Assembly: GCF_024345375.1 (NCBI RefSeq) | Contig: NZ_JAGQAZ010000001.1 | Span: 496,001-560,000, forward strand | From: Cyanobium sp. WAJ14-Wanaka | GTDB lineage: Bacteria > Cyanobacteriota > Cyanobacteriia > PCC-6307 > Cyanobiaceae | DNA length: 64,000 bases | Direction: 5' to 3' | Shown: one piece after another, positions 45,037 through 53,335 of the stretch | Layout of the letters: the number at the start of each line of letters is the position of its first letter | Position numbering within the stretch: the stretch's first letter is position 1 | The notes under the pieces: generated by a model | The model's database searches: none | What the model was told of the DNA's origin: nothing | What the model saw: the letters and a program-made list of their open reading frames with translations, nothing else | Program-made: the position numbers and the translations under genes

Positions 45037-45110
45037 GGCTCGGTAGCTCAGCTGGTTAGAGCGTGGGATTCATAACCCCAAGGTCGGGAGTTCAAGTCTC
45101 CCCCGAGCCA
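45037..45110 (+). tRNA. tRNA-Met (CAT), elongator type
   Basis: 74 nucleotides. The acceptor GGCTCGG (45037-45043) pairs fully with CCGAGCC (45103-45109), discriminator A at 45110, CCA not encoded. The D stem GCTC/GAGC and T stem GGGAG/CTCCC are complete. The anticodon CAT is at 45071-45073. The first pair is G-C, so this is not the initiator. The anticodon stem has an A-C mismatch at its loop end (45068 with 45076). A tRNA-Ile with lysidine-modified CAT cannot be strictly excluded. Confidence 0.93.
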
Positions 45111-45198
45111 TTTAAATGTTTGATCGAAATCCGGTGTTTTGGTTGATTTTAAGTACATAGACTTGATCTTGGGCTTCTATTTCTCCTGCAGCCTTAGT

Positions 45199-45522
45199 TC
45201 AGCGCATCTCAACTGAACCTAGCCTTGAGAGAAAGTTGGTGGATCCACCATCGGCATCATCGGCCTGTGGATCGGTTGCATGAATTACGGGAAGCTCCTG
45301 CTGGGGAACTGAAGCAGGGGCACTACGCCTTGAACGTCCGTAACCACCCGAGCGCCCTTCGATGGCTCGAATCAGGGACTTGCTCCGATTAACCTCCCCA
45401 ACGCTTTGGCCCTCCTTTGGGCGCACCAGCGGGTTGCCCTTTAATTCGGAGCGGAGCTGGCTAAGCAGCCGGAAGTGCCCAGTTGTGTTGTATTTCCGGA
45501 GCACCGAAGGATCCCAACCCAT
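45199..45522 (-). CDS. Conserved hypothetical protein
   Basis: A 107-residue basic protein. The N-terminal part (MGWDPSVLRKYNTTGHFR, then LLSQLRSELKGNPLVRPKE) is compact and looks conserved. The C-terminal half is Arg/Ser/Gly-rich and likely disordered. No membrane segment or signal is present. The basic, Arg-rich tail could contact nucleic acid, but that is speculation. It is divergent from the peroxiredoxin gene, with 154 bases between them. I do not recognise the family. Confidence 0.6.
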   Translation of the reverse strand: MGWDPSVLRKYNTTGHFRLLSQLRSELKGNPLVRPKEGQSVGEVNRSKSLIRAIEGRSGGYGRSRRSAPASVPQQELPVIHATDPQADDADGGSTNFLSRLGSVEMR

Positions 45523-45676
45523 GGCCGTGCCACTGCTACAACATCAGGCTATCGCGTCACCGTTTTCCTATTGTGATAAATTGTGTAGGGATTAATCGGT
45601 AGTCAGTCCGACTTCGGCTTGGCTGATTCGACCGGCTCCCAGTTTTCCAAAATCCATCCAACCCACGCGTACGAGC

Positions 45677-46267
45677 ATGTCCCGACTGGTCGGTTTGCAA
45701 GCCCCTGACTTCACCGCAACGGCAGTGGTGGACCAGGAATTCAAGGAAATTAAGCTTTCCCAATACCGCGGTAAATACGTGGTGTTGTTCTTCTACCCCC
45801 TTGACTTCACCTTCGTCTGTCCTACGGAGATCACGGCCTTCTCTGACCGTTATGCCGATTTCAGCAGCCGCAATACGGAGGTTCTGGGGGTATCCGTTGA
45901 CAGCCAGTTCAGCCACCTCGCCTGGGTGCAGACCGAGCGCAAAAATGGCGGCTTGGGAGACATTGCCTACCCACTAGTGGCCGACCTCAAGAAGGAGATC
46001 GCCAGTGCCTACAGCGTTCTCGACGAGGATGCCGGTATCGCCCTGCGGGGTTTGTTCATCATTGATCCCGATGGTGTGATCATGCACAGCACCATCAACA
46101 ATCTTCCCGTTGGTCGCAGTGTTGATGAAACCCTCCGGGTGCTGCAGGCATTCCAGTACGTGCAGTCCCATCCCGATGAGGTTTGCCCCGCTAACTGGCA
46201 ACCTGGCGAAAAGACCATGAATCCTGATCCAGTTAAGAGCAAGGATTTCTTCTCAGCCGTTAACTGA
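45677..46267 (+). CDS. 2-Cys peroxiredoxin
   Basis: A thiol peroxidase that detoxifies H2O2 and alkyl hydroperoxides. It is 196 residues with the peroxidatic Cys in DFTFVCPTE (about 52) and the resolving Cys in DEVCPANW (about 173), the typical 2-Cys (AhpC/Prx1) pair of cyanobacteria and plastids, presumably reduced by thioredoxin or NTRC. The [10 protein letters not shown] segment matches the GGLG motif of overoxidation-sensitive enzymes; a C-terminal YF motif is not evident. It ends in a strong terminator. Confidence 0.96.
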   Translation: MSRLVGLQAPDFTATAVVDQEFKEIKLSQYRGKYVVLFFYPLDFTFVCPTEITAFSDRYADFSSRNTEVLGVSVDSQFSHLAWVQTERKNGGLGDIAYPLVADLKKEIASAYSVLDEDAGIALRGLFIIDPDGVIMHSTINNLPVGRSVDETLRVLQAFQYVQSHPDEVCPANWQPGEKTMNPDPVKSKDFFSAVN

Positions 46268-46281
46268 TAGGCCAGCGCCAG

Positions 46282-46312
46282 GGGAGGGAGCCTATGTGCT
46301 TCCTCCCTATTT
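46282..46312 (+). terminator. Intrinsic terminator of the peroxiredoxin gene
   Basis: A ten-pair stem (GGGAGGGAGC at 46282-46291 with GCTTCCTCCC at 46298-46307, one G-T pair) surrounds a six-base loop and is followed by a T-rich tail. It lies 14 bases after the stop codon and just before the convergent purQ stop. Confidence 0.8.
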
Positions 46313-46321
46313 TATGGGTAG

Positions 46322-46975
46322 TTAGCCAAGCAAACTTTCAAGTAGCCGTTTACCTCCCGTGCCCCCGATTACCGGATCACAGGCCCGCTCTGGATGGGGC
46401 ATTAATCCGAGCACATTTCCACCAATATTGGTCAGTCCGGCAACATCCCCAACTGACCCATTTGGATTGTCCTGGTAACGAAGTACCACCAGTTGCTCCT
46501 GTTCTAGGTGCTTGAGGGTCTGGGGATCACACTGATAACGGCCTTCCCCATGGGCGATGGGAAGACTGATTGTTTCATTGTCGACATACCCCGAAAGCCA
46601 GCTGCAGCCTCCCGGCTGGACTTGGAGTGAGGTGGGTTCACAGAGAAAATGGAGCTTCCTGTTGCGGGTAAGGGCTCCAGGCAACAGGCCCATCTCTGTG
46701 AGCACCTGGAAGCCATTGCAGATGCCCAGCACCGGCCCACCTCCATCGGCGAATTGCTTCACGGCCCCCAGAACTGGAGAGAATCTGGCAATGGCGCCAC
46801 AGCGGAGGTAGTCGCCATAGCTGAAGCCCCCGGGAATGACAACGGCCTCAATGCCAGTGAGATCCTGTTGTTCGTGCCATAGGAAGCGGGTTGCCATACC
46901 CAGGCATCCCTCCAGGGCCCAGCGCACATCCCGGTCACAATTGGAGCCAGGAAACACCACAATTCCAACGGTCAT
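46322..46975 (-). CDS. purQ: Phosphoribosylformylglycinamidine synthase, glutaminase subunit PurQ
   Basis: Supplies ammonia to PurL in the fourth step of purine synthesis. The 217-residue class I glutamine amidotransferase shows the nucleophile Cys in [11 protein letters not shown] and the catalytic His/Glu in LMPHPERA. It overlaps purS (ATGA). PurL is not in the window. Confidence 0.96.
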   Translation of the reverse strand: MTVGIVVFPGSNCDRDVRWALEGCLGMATRFLWHEQQDLTGIEAVVIPGGFSYGDYLRCGAIARFSPVLGAVKQFADGGGPVLGICNGFQVLTEMGLLPGALTRNRKLHFLCEPTSLQVQPGGCSWLSGYVDNETISLPIAHGEGRYQCDPQTLKHLEQEQLVVLRYQDNPNGSVGDVAGLTNIGGNVLGLMPHPERACDPVIGGTGGKRLLESLLG

Positions 46976-47241
46976 GAGCTGGCATCTCCATGCTCAGTGA
47001 TTTCCAGTTGCCAGTCCTCTATCACCGGGTTGGCAAACAGGCGATCGCTAAGCAGTTCCAGTTGGCTTTGGGCCGTATCCCGATCCACAGCCTCCAGCTC
47101 CAGCTCAATTGCCTTGCCGATTCGCAATGACTTGACCCCCTCCACGCCGAGACGAGCCGCGGCGGCACGGGTTGCTTCTCCCGCAGGGTCAAGCACTGAA
47201 GGCCGCAGGGAAACTTGAACGCGTGCGCTGTAGATGGGCAT
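46972..47241 (-). CDS. purS: Phosphoribosylformylglycinamidine synthase subunit PurS
   Basis: The small bridging subunit of the PurLQS complex. From ATG 47241 it is 89 residues ([19 protein letters not shown]), with the [17 protein letters not shown] core of the family. The start could be moved to 47262, but the internal ATG fits the family. It overlaps purQ by four bases. Confidence 0.93.
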   Translation of the reverse strand: MPIYSARVQVSLRPSVLDPAGEATRAAAARLGVEGVKSLRIGKAIELELEAVDRDTAQSQLELLSDRLFANPVIEDWQLEITEHGDASS

Positions 47242-47258
47242 CTGGACAGCCTGATGAC

Positions 47259-48383
47259 TCACAAATCTTGGCAGCCCATGGAGCCACCAGCTTGGGGCTC
47301 GGCCGCTGCCAGCAGGGCCGCCTCAATCTCGTTGCGGTTGAGCCCAAAACCCAGCACCACGAGCTTCAGGCCAGGTGGGGGGTTCCCTTGATCGGCAACG
47401 TTTTTTTCCGATTGCTCAGGTCCAAACCACGACTCAAGTCGGGGGCCGACGGCCTGAATTTGCAAGGGTCTTGCCTTTCCGGGGAGCTGGACATGCCCCT
47501 TAGCCCTAATCAGGCAATTGTTGGCAATCATTTGTCTGATGCATGTCTCCAGCTTTTCCCTTGCGAAACTTGCGCGGAGATTGAACGCAAATGATTCCAT
47601 TTCCACATGGGTGTGGTCGTGGTCTTCATGGCCATGGTTCCTGTCGGCTGATTCACCTGCCCCACGCCCGAGGCCCAGCACCAACTCGGGATCAATCCGA
47701 CCTCGCTCCATTGGCAGCACTGGAGTACCTGGCCTGATGCGGTTTTCCAGCTGTTGTCGTACGGCCTGCAGATCGGCGCCATTGAGGCAATCGCCCCTAC
47801 TAACAAGAACAAGGTCGGCGACTTCTAGCTGCTCATTGAACAATTCCCCAATTGCCGTGGCGTGGTCGAGGCTTGGATCGGCCTGGCGCTGGGCCTCGAG
47901 GGCCTGGGGATCCGCCACCACTGACCCCTTGGCAAGGCATTCGCCATCGACCACAGCCACCACACCGTTTACCCAGGTTCTGGTGCGGATTTCTGGCCAG
48001 GCAAAGGCCGCCAGCAGCGGCACTGGAAGGGCTAACCCACTTGTCTCAACTACGACTCCGTCGAGCTGGTCAGAACGTTCCAGTAGGCGTTCCATGGTGG
48101 GCAGAAAGTCGTCCTGAACGGTGCAGCAGAGGCAGCCATTGGCGAGCTCCACTAGCCGACCCTCCAGCTCCTCCTCCGGGCAAAACCCGCAACTCCTGAG
48201 TAAATCGCCATCGATACCCACCTCCCCAAACTCATTTACCACCACTGCCAACCTCAGGCCGCTCTCCAGCAGTAGGTGCCGCAGCAGGGTCGTCTTCCCG
48301 GCACCTAAAAAACCAGTGACTACGGTGACTGGCAGACGCCTGGCCGGCTTCGAGCTGATCGGGCTATTCAAGGTGGAGGTCAT
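47259..48383 (-). CDS. cobW: CobW-family GTP-binding metallochaperone
   Basis: A 374-residue G3E-family GTPase. The Walker A GFLGAGKTTLLRHLLL, the metal-binding CxCC motif (NGCLCCTVQ), VVVETSGLALP and a C-terminal CobW domain (FNLRASFAREKLE, GHVQLPGKARPLQIQAVG) are present. A His/Asp-rich loop, HGHEDHDHTH (about residues 248-258), is a metal-binding linker. Delivery of cobalt for cobalamin is suggested by the name and by the B12 genes elsewhere, but zinc or another metal is equally possible from sequence. No Zur box was identified. It lies 17 bases upstream of purS on the same strand. Confidence 0.9.
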   Translation of the reverse strand: MTSTLNSPISSKPARRLPVTVVTGFLGAGKTTLLRHLLLESGLRLAVVVNEFGEVGIDGDLLRSCGFCPEEELEGRLVELANGCLCCTVQDDFLPTMERLLERSDQLDGVVVETSGLALPVPLLAAFAWPEIRTRTWVNGVVAVVDGECLAKGSVVADPQALEAQRQADPSLDHATAIGELFNEQLEVADLVLVSRGDCLNGADLQAVRQQLENRIRPGTPVLPMERGRIDPELVLGLGRGAGESADRNHGHEDHDHTHVEMESFAFNLRASFAREKLETCIRQMIANNCLIRAKGHVQLPGKARPLQIQAVGPRLESWFGPEQSEKNVADQGNPPPGLKLVVLGFGLNRNEIEAALLAAAEPQAGGSMGCQDL

Positions 48384-48423
48384 CTGCTCGGGTCGCTTTC
48401 AGTTGGCTTTGATCTGCTGGGCT

Positions 48424-48930
48424 TCAGGCTGGAGCCTTCGGCATTGGGCAGCCCAGGCTTTCGCGGGTGTCTACACCGGTGGTGGAGTTGGTACCGGCAG
48501 CCCTCAGGCAGAGGGCTTTTTGTTCATTTAGATCCAGCACGGCATCAGAGAAATCCGCATTGGTGATGCTGGATCCCTTGAAGTGGCTCTGCATCAACAT
48601 TGCGTTACGCAGCACGGCTCCCGTCAGGTCCGCATCGTCGAAACGGCTCGCAAATGCCACGGCGTCCTCCAGGTTGGCGCCAGAGAGATTTGCCCCGCGC
48701 AGATCGCTGCTATTGAAAACAGCACCGCGCAGATCCGTGTCACTGAGATCAAAACCGGCAAGTGAGGCCTTCAGAAATTCCTGCTGCTGCAGGTTGCGGC
48801 CATGCATGTCTGGCTGCAGATCCTGGAGGGAGCGCTGACTGCGCAATTCAGGAGCAGTAATGGCCCAGGCCGGTTGCAGCCAGCTAGAACCAAGAACCCA
48901 GCACAGCACTAGGCCCATAAGACAGGTCAT
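48424..48930 (-). CDS. Secreted pentapeptide-repeat protein
   Basis: About 168 residues from ATG 48930 with a signal peptide (MGLVLCWVLGSSWLQPAWA). The central part is a run of A(D/N)LxX pentapeptides (residues about 58-125; LSDTDLRGAVFNSSDLRG, ANLSGANLEDA) forming a right-handed beta helix of about three coils. The C-terminus has a Cys pair (ALCLRA, LGCPMP) that could form a disulfide. Many cyanobacteria export such proteins to the thylakoid lumen or periplasm; function unknown. An in-frame extension to 49305 lies antisense to the UPRT-like gene and is not used. Confidence 0.8.
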   Translation of the reverse strand: MTCLMGLVLCWVLGSSWLQPAWAITAPELRSQRSLQDLQPDMHGRNLQQQEFLKASLAGFDLSDTDLRGAVFNSSDLRGANLSGANLEDAVAFASRFDDADLTGAVLRNAMLMQSHFKGSSITNADFSDAVLDLNEQKALCLRAAGTNSTTGVDTRESLGCPMPKAPA

Positions 48931-48993
48931 CCAATAACGGTGAACGGTGGGCAAAGCCAAGCCTTTACGGTGGTAACTCAAGTTATGCCAAGC

Positions 48994-49641
48994 ATGGCGA
49001 TGACCCTGCGGGTGGTGGTCCCACCCCATCCCCTGATTGGCCACTGGCTGAGCGTGTTGAGGGATCGCAACACCCCACCTGCGGTCTACGCAAGTGCCAC
49101 CTGCGAATTGGGCCGCTGGCTCACCTATGAGGCCCTGCGAGATTGGCTGCCCCATCGGTCCATTGCCCTGCAGACGGCATGGGGCGACGCCGAGGGGGAA
49201 ATTGTTGATCCCCAGGTTCCCTTGCATGCCCTCACCATTTTCCCCACTGGCCTGGGGCTTTGGCAGGGAGCCCAGGGGGTATTGCCCCAGGCCCAGGTGG
49301 CCCATATCGCAAATATGGAGGTGGATCTACCAAAGGAAATCGACCCCAGGGCCGGGGTGCTCGTGTTTGCAGCTGAACTGGCTATTGGAGAGCAATTGCT
49401 GGACCTGCTCAATCGTTTGGCAGGCCTTGGCGTGGAGGGGGATCGCCTGCGGGTAGTAACCGCCCTTTGCTCCAGCCCAGGTCTCAAGAGTCTTGGTGAG
49501 CGTTTTAGCAATCTGACCATCTACACGGCCTGCATTGATGCCGCCCTAGACGGGGAGGGGCGAATCAGCCCAGGTATTGGCCCCGTCCACGGGCAGCTGT
49601 TTAATTCGCCAGGACCTGCCAGGCCATCGATGGGCTGTTAA
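48994..49641 (+). CDS. Uracil phosphoribosyltransferase-like protein with degenerate PRPP loop
   Basis: A 215-residue protein of the UPRT fold. ATG 48994 begins MAMTLRVVVPPHPLIGHWLS, and YEALRDWLPHRSI and LTIYTACIDAALDGEGRI are UPRT landmarks. The PRPP-binding segment, normally close to DPMLATGGT, reads FAAELAIGEQ here: the acidic residue and glycines are gone. The LPILRAGLG-type loop is also altered (LTIFPTGLGLWQG). It is therefore probably not an active uracil salvage enzyme, though the fold seems intact. I give no upp symbol for that reason. It is divergent from the pentapeptide gene. Confidence 0.75.
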   Translation: MAMTLRVVVPPHPLIGHWLSVLRDRNTPPAVYASATCELGRWLTYEALRDWLPHRSIALQTAWGDAEGEIVDPQVPLHALTIFPTGLGLWQGAQGVLPQAQVAHIANMEVDLPKEIDPRAGVLVFAAELAIGEQLLDLLNRLAGLGVEGDRLRVVTALCSSPGLKSLGERFSNLTIYTACIDAALDGEGRISPGIGPVHGQLFNSPGPARPSMGC

Positions 49642-49683
49642 TTGGTCCATGGCTGCCTAAGCTGGCCGAAAAGATCAGTGGCC

Positions 49684-50007
49684 ATGGGCGATCGCGGCTC
49701 CACCTCAAATACGGGCGCTGGAAATTCAGGTGCTTTTCTTAGCGGCTTTGCCGGAGCCCTAATTGGTGCAGCAGGACTTGCCTGGTGGTTGCTTTCGGAA
49801 GCAGAAAATCGGAGAGATGGCGTTAGGACACGGCGCCAACTCCGCCTTTCAAGGCTGGGGGAGGTTGAGGCAGTTGGCCAGGGCAGCGAACCATCCCAGG
49901 GGCAAATCAAGCCGAGCACCGATCTTCACCACAGGGTCCATGAGCTCAACCAAGCCATTGATGAGGTCCGTCAACAGCTTGAGGAAATGGCTACGACTGG
50001 CCGCTAA
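49684..50007 (+). CDS. Small membrane protein with coiled-coil tail
   Basis: A 107-residue protein from ATG 49684 (42 bases past the UPRT-like stop; an earlier frame start exists at 49642). One transmembrane segment (GAFLSGFAGALIGAAGLAWWLL) is followed by a charged stretch and a short coiled coil (HRVHELNQAIDEVRQQLEEM). It could be a small scaffold or stress protein of the inner or thylakoid membrane. No family is recognised. It precedes ilvD by 32 bases. Confidence 0.6.
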   Translation: MGDRGSTSNTGAGNSGAFLSGFAGALIGAAGLAWWLLSEAENRRDGVRTRRQLRLSRLGEVEAVGQGSEPSQGQIKPSTDLHHRVHELNQAIDEVRQQLEEMATTGR

Positions 50008-50039
50008 CTAACTTTTTCTACTAGTAAATCTTTTAAGCC

Positions 50040-51722
50040 ATGGCAGCTGCACCACTTCGCTCTTCAGCCATTACCCAAGGGGTCCAAAGATCGCCTAATC
50101 GCGCCATGTTAAGGGCGGTGGGGTTTGGAGATGGGGATTTCAATAAGCCCATCATTGGCATAGCAAACGGCTACAGCACCATTACCCCCTGCAATATGGG
50201 GCTTAATGACCTAGCCCTACGCGCCGAGGCAGCCGCTAAGGCAGCCGGTGCAATGCCCCAACTTTTTGGGACCATCACGGTTAGCGACGGCATCTCAATG
50301 GGTACGGAAGGGATGAAATATTCCCTGGTATCGCGAGAGGTAATTGCAGATGCCATCGAGACCGCCTGTAACGGTGAATCAATGGATGGCGTGTTGGCGG
50401 TGGGTGGCTGCGACAAAAACATGCCAGGGGCCATGTTGGCCATGGCACGGATGAATATTCCGGCCATCTTTGTCTATGGGGGCACGATTAAGCCAGGCAA
50501 GCTAGGGGGCTGCGACCTGACGGTTGTAAGTGCATTTGAAGCTGTTGGTCAGCTAGCTGCCGGCAAAATTGATGAGGAACAGCTGACGGCGGTTGAGAAA
50601 AATGCCTGTCCTGGAGCAGGTAGTTGTGGCGGAATGTTTACCGCTAACACCATGAGTTCAGCAATTGAGGCCATGGGCCTAAGCCTGCCTGGTAGTTCGA
50701 CCATGGCAGCAGAGGACTCGGAAAAGGCCGACAGTGCTGCCCGTTCTGCCGAAGTGCTGGTTGAGGCAATTGCAAACAACATTCGTCCCCTCGATCTGCT
50801 CACCCGTGAGGCATTTGAGAATGCTATCGCCGTGATCATGGCAGTTGGTGGATCCACCAACGCCGTTTTGCACCTTCTTGCAATCGCCCGAACCGCAGGA
50901 GTGCCTCTGTCGATAGACGACTTTGAGTTGATCCGCCAAAAAGTGCCCGTTATCTGTGATTTAAAGCCCAGCGGCCAATACGTGACAACGGATCTTCATG
51001 CGGCAGGGGGAATTCCCCAGGTGATGAAGTTGTTGCTGGATGCTGGGATTTTGCATGGCCAATGCAAAACAATTGAGGGCAAGACCCTTGAGGAGTCTCT
51101 TGCAGGAGTGCCTGCCGAGCCGAGATCGGATCAGGACGTAATTCGTACCCTAGAGAATCCCATCTATGTCAAGGGCCACCTGGCTGTTCTGAAGGGTAAT
51201 TTAGCCACCGAAGGAAGTGTCGCCAAAATCAGTGGTGTTAAAAATCCCCAGGTCACAGGACCTGCGAGGGTTTTTGAAAGTGAAGAAGCCTGTTTAGAGG
51301 CAATTTTGGAAGGCAGGATCCTTGCCGGCGATGTGGTGGTAATTCGCTACGAAGGCCCCGTTGGTGGCCCAGGTATGCGTGAAATGCTTTCTCCCACTTC
51401 AGCGATCATTGGTCAGGGATTGGGTGACAAGGTGGCCCTAATCACGGATGGCCGTTTTTCCGGTGGTACCTACGGCATGGTGGTGGGCCATGTGGCCCCA
51501 GAGGCCGCGGTGGGCGGAACCATTGCCCTTGTACATGAGGGTGACAGCATCACCGTTGATGCCCATAAATTGCTGATTCAGCTGAATGTCTCTGAGGAGG
51601 AGCTGGCAACTCGTAGGGCTAACTGGTGCGCCCCGACCCCTAGATACACCACCGGTGTCCTTGGTAAGTACGCCCGGCTAGTTAGCAGCAGTAGTAAGGG
51701 TGCTGTTACCGATCAACCCTGA
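50040..51722 (+). CDS. ilvD: Dihydroxy-acid dehydratase
   Basis: An Fe-S dehydratase of branched-chain amino acid synthesis. The 560 residues include the cluster cysteines in [11 protein letters not shown] and [18 protein letters not shown], and [26 protein letters not shown] at the end. The three Cys arrangement fits the [2Fe-2S]-type enzymes of plants and cyanobacteria. The 3' end overlaps the convergent hypothetical gene by ten bases. Confidence 0.97.
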   Translation: MAAAPLRSSAITQGVQRSPNRAMLRAVGFGDGDFNKPIIGIANGYSTITPCNMGLNDLALRAEAAAKAAGAMPQLFGTITVSDGISMGTEGMKYSLVSREVIADAIETACNGESMDGVLAVGGCDKNMPGAMLAMARMNIPAIFVYGGTIKPGKLGGCDLTVVSAFEAVGQLAAGKIDEEQLTAVEKNACPGAGSCGGMFTANTMSSAIEAMGLSLPGSSTMAAEDSEKADSAARSAEVLVEAIANNIRPLDLLTREAFENAIAVIMAVGGSTNAVLHLLAIARTAGVPLSIDDFELIRQKVPVICDLKPSGQYVTTDLHAAGGIPQVMKLLLDAGILHGQCKTIEGKTLEESLAGVPAEPRSDQDVIRTLENPIYVKGHLAVLKGNLATEGSVAKISGVKNPQVTGPARVFESEEACLEAILEGRILAGDVVVIRYEGPVGGPGMREMLSPTSAIIGQGLGDKVALITDGRFSGGTYGMVVGHVAPEAAVGGTIALVHEGDSITVDAHKLLIQLNVSEEELATRRANWCAPTPRYTTGVLGKYARLVSSSSKGAVTDQP

Positions 51723-52075
51723 ATCAGGAGGGCCCTAAGGCGCCTGCCTAGGGCCTCAATGGGGGAACCTTCCTCTGGCCGTTCACAGCGCAGGCCTGTT
51801 GCCCCATCCATCCATACCGCATGGCTGCCGTGCCAAAGCATGGGCCGATCGGGGAAGGTAGCCCAGGCCAAGGTGAGATTGATTTGGCCCGCACTTCGGT
51901 ACATTTCCAACTCAAGATCCTCTGCTGGTAGTCGAACGCCTTCAGCGTCTCGAACCTCCAGGCGAACACAGTAATCATCACTGTTTTCCATGCCACCGAT
52001 AACCCCATGCCTTAGGGGTGATCGGCAAATATCTGCAGCGCCAGCAATTAGGCTAAAGAAGTCAGTTGTAGGCAC
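51713..52075 (-). CDS. Conserved hypothetical protein
   Basis: A 120-residue soluble protein with a probable alpha/beta fold. Segments such as [31 protein letters not shown] and [20 protein letters not shown] look conserved. No signal peptide or membrane helix is seen and no named family is recognised. It begins inside the CIA30 gene's 3' end (14-base overlap), and its 3' end overlaps ilvD by ten bases. The tight overlaps indicate a real gene co-transcribed with pgl and the CIA30 gene. Confidence 0.7.
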   Translation of the reverse strand: MPTTDFFSLIAGAADICRSPLRHGVIGGMENSDDYCVRLEVRDAEGVRLPAEDLELEMYRSAGQINLTLAWATFPDRPMLWHGSHAVWMDGATGLRCERPEEGSPIEALGRRLRALLIQG

Positions 52076-52601
52076 TTATTCGAATCAACTGCCAATGAAT
52101 TGATCCATCTCGATAGCCAGGATTTAGGCCCCCATCATCGGCGAATTTCGAGTGGAGAATCTGTAATCGATTTACTCTAGTGGTGTCAAATTTAAGTGGC
52201 AGGCCAACGGGCTTAGCCCTAATCGAGGGCCTGAGGGTGCTAAATGGCAAGTCCACAGAAGAAATCCCATCTACGCCTGTTGAAAATTCTGTTACCCAGC
52301 GCAGTCCCCCTGGGATCAGGTTGGTAATACCACCCAATCCATCAGCACAGCCAACAGCTAATTTAAATTTCCTACCTTCCCCTTTTATCTCCAATTTGAA
52401 GCCTTGATAGCCGGATAAATCTAGGGGTGGAGAATACAGGGGAGACCTGGCACTAATAAAACCGCCACCCTCACTTACCAACGTTCCATTAAATTCCAAT
52501 CCAGCTGGATTGACGGTACATTTACCGCTGCTACGGCCTCCCATCACAGTGTCATTTAGGGCCTGCCAGCTGGAGAATTTCGTACCGGCTGAGATCTCCA
52601 T
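52062..52601 (-). CDS. CIA30 family (complex I intermediate-associated-like) protein
   Basis: A 179-residue beta-rich protein. The N-terminal FSSWQALNDTVMGGRSSG and the GTLVSEGGGFISARSP segment are the signature of the CIA30 domain, also found in plant high chlorophyll fluorescence proteins. In cyanobacteria the role is probably in assembly of NDH-1 or another thylakoid complex, but this is inferred from the domain only. No signal peptide is evident. It directly follows pgl with no spacing. Confidence 0.85.
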   Translation of the reverse strand: MEISAGTKFSSWQALNDTVMGGRSSGKCTVNPAGLEFNGTLVSEGGGFISARSPLYSPPLDLSGYQGFKLEIKGEGRKFKLAVGCADGLGGITNLIPGGLRWVTEFSTGVDGISSVDLPFSTLRPSIRAKPVGLPLKFDTTRVNRLQILHSKFADDGGLNPGYRDGSIHWQLIRISAYN

Positions 52602-53324
52602 TTAGGCCATTCCTTCTGCCGCATCTCGATCGGCCAGGATCACGATTTTGGATTTGGGCTGAACCAATTTCGCCGGGGTCCGATCGGCTGACTCCATTGG
52701 ATCCAATAGCCGTTTCAAGGCCTGGGTCTTGCCACTACCACTCACCAAGAAAAGCACCTGTCGTGCTGCGCAGAGGGTAGGAGCCGTGAGGGTCACCCTT
52801 GGCAAACCCTTACCTTCCCCAATCGTCACGAACTGGTCCGTAATCCCAGGTGCACTGGTACCAGGAAAAAGTGATGCCGTATGACCGTCATCGCCAAGGC
52901 CCAGCAACACAAGATCAAGCACGGGTGGTGTGCCCCCGCAGAGGGTCTCCAGAAGACTTGCATAGCTCTTTGCCCCTTCAAGGGGCTCAGCTGCATCAGT
53001 AGCCACAGGGTGCAGGCTGGCCCTGGATCCGGGAGCCGTTGCCATCAGGGTTTCCCTCACCATGCGGGCATTGCTGGAGGGATCATCAGCTGGCACCCAG
53101 CGCTCATCACCTAGAAGCACGTCGACCCGGTCCCAGGGCAAGTGTTGCTGGCCCAGCAGCCTGTAGACAGCCTTAGGTGTTTCACCTCCTGCCAGGGCAA
53201 TTTGGCAGCGATCCCTCTCGGCAAGCACCAGATCGATGGCCACCCCGATCCGTTGGGCGGTCTGGCTGGCCAGCTCCGCCGCCCCATCAATAACCACAAG
53301 TTCGTAGCGACTGTCTGAACCCAT
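52602..53324 (-). CDS. pgl: 6-phosphogluconolactonase
   Basis: Hydrolyses 6-phosphogluconolactone in the oxidative pentose phosphate pathway. ATG 53324 gives 240 residues (MGSDSRYELVVID). Motifs ALAGGETPKAVYRLL, LLGDERWVPADDPSSN and LGLGDDGHTASLFPG are all present. It starts 11 bases after the gnd stop, so the two successive pathway enzymes are co-expressed. Confidence 0.95.
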   Translation of the reverse strand: MGSDSRYELVVIDGAAELASQTAQRIGVAIDLVLAERDRCQIALAGGETPKAVYRLLGQQHLPWDRVDVLLGDERWVPADDPSSNARMVRETLMATAPGSRASLHPVATDAAEPLEGAKSYASLLETLCGGTPPVLDLVLLGLGDDGHTASLFPGTSAPGITDQFVTIGEGKGLPRVTLTAPTLCAARQVLFLVSGSGKTQALKRLLDPMESADRTPAKLVQPKSKIVILADRDAAEGMA

Positions 53325-53335
53325 TTGCCTGTCCC

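Noticed and set aside
48931-49305. N-terminal extension of the pentapeptide protein
   Set aside because: Lies antisense to the UPRT-like gene, and the internal ATG 48930 begins a proper signal peptide.
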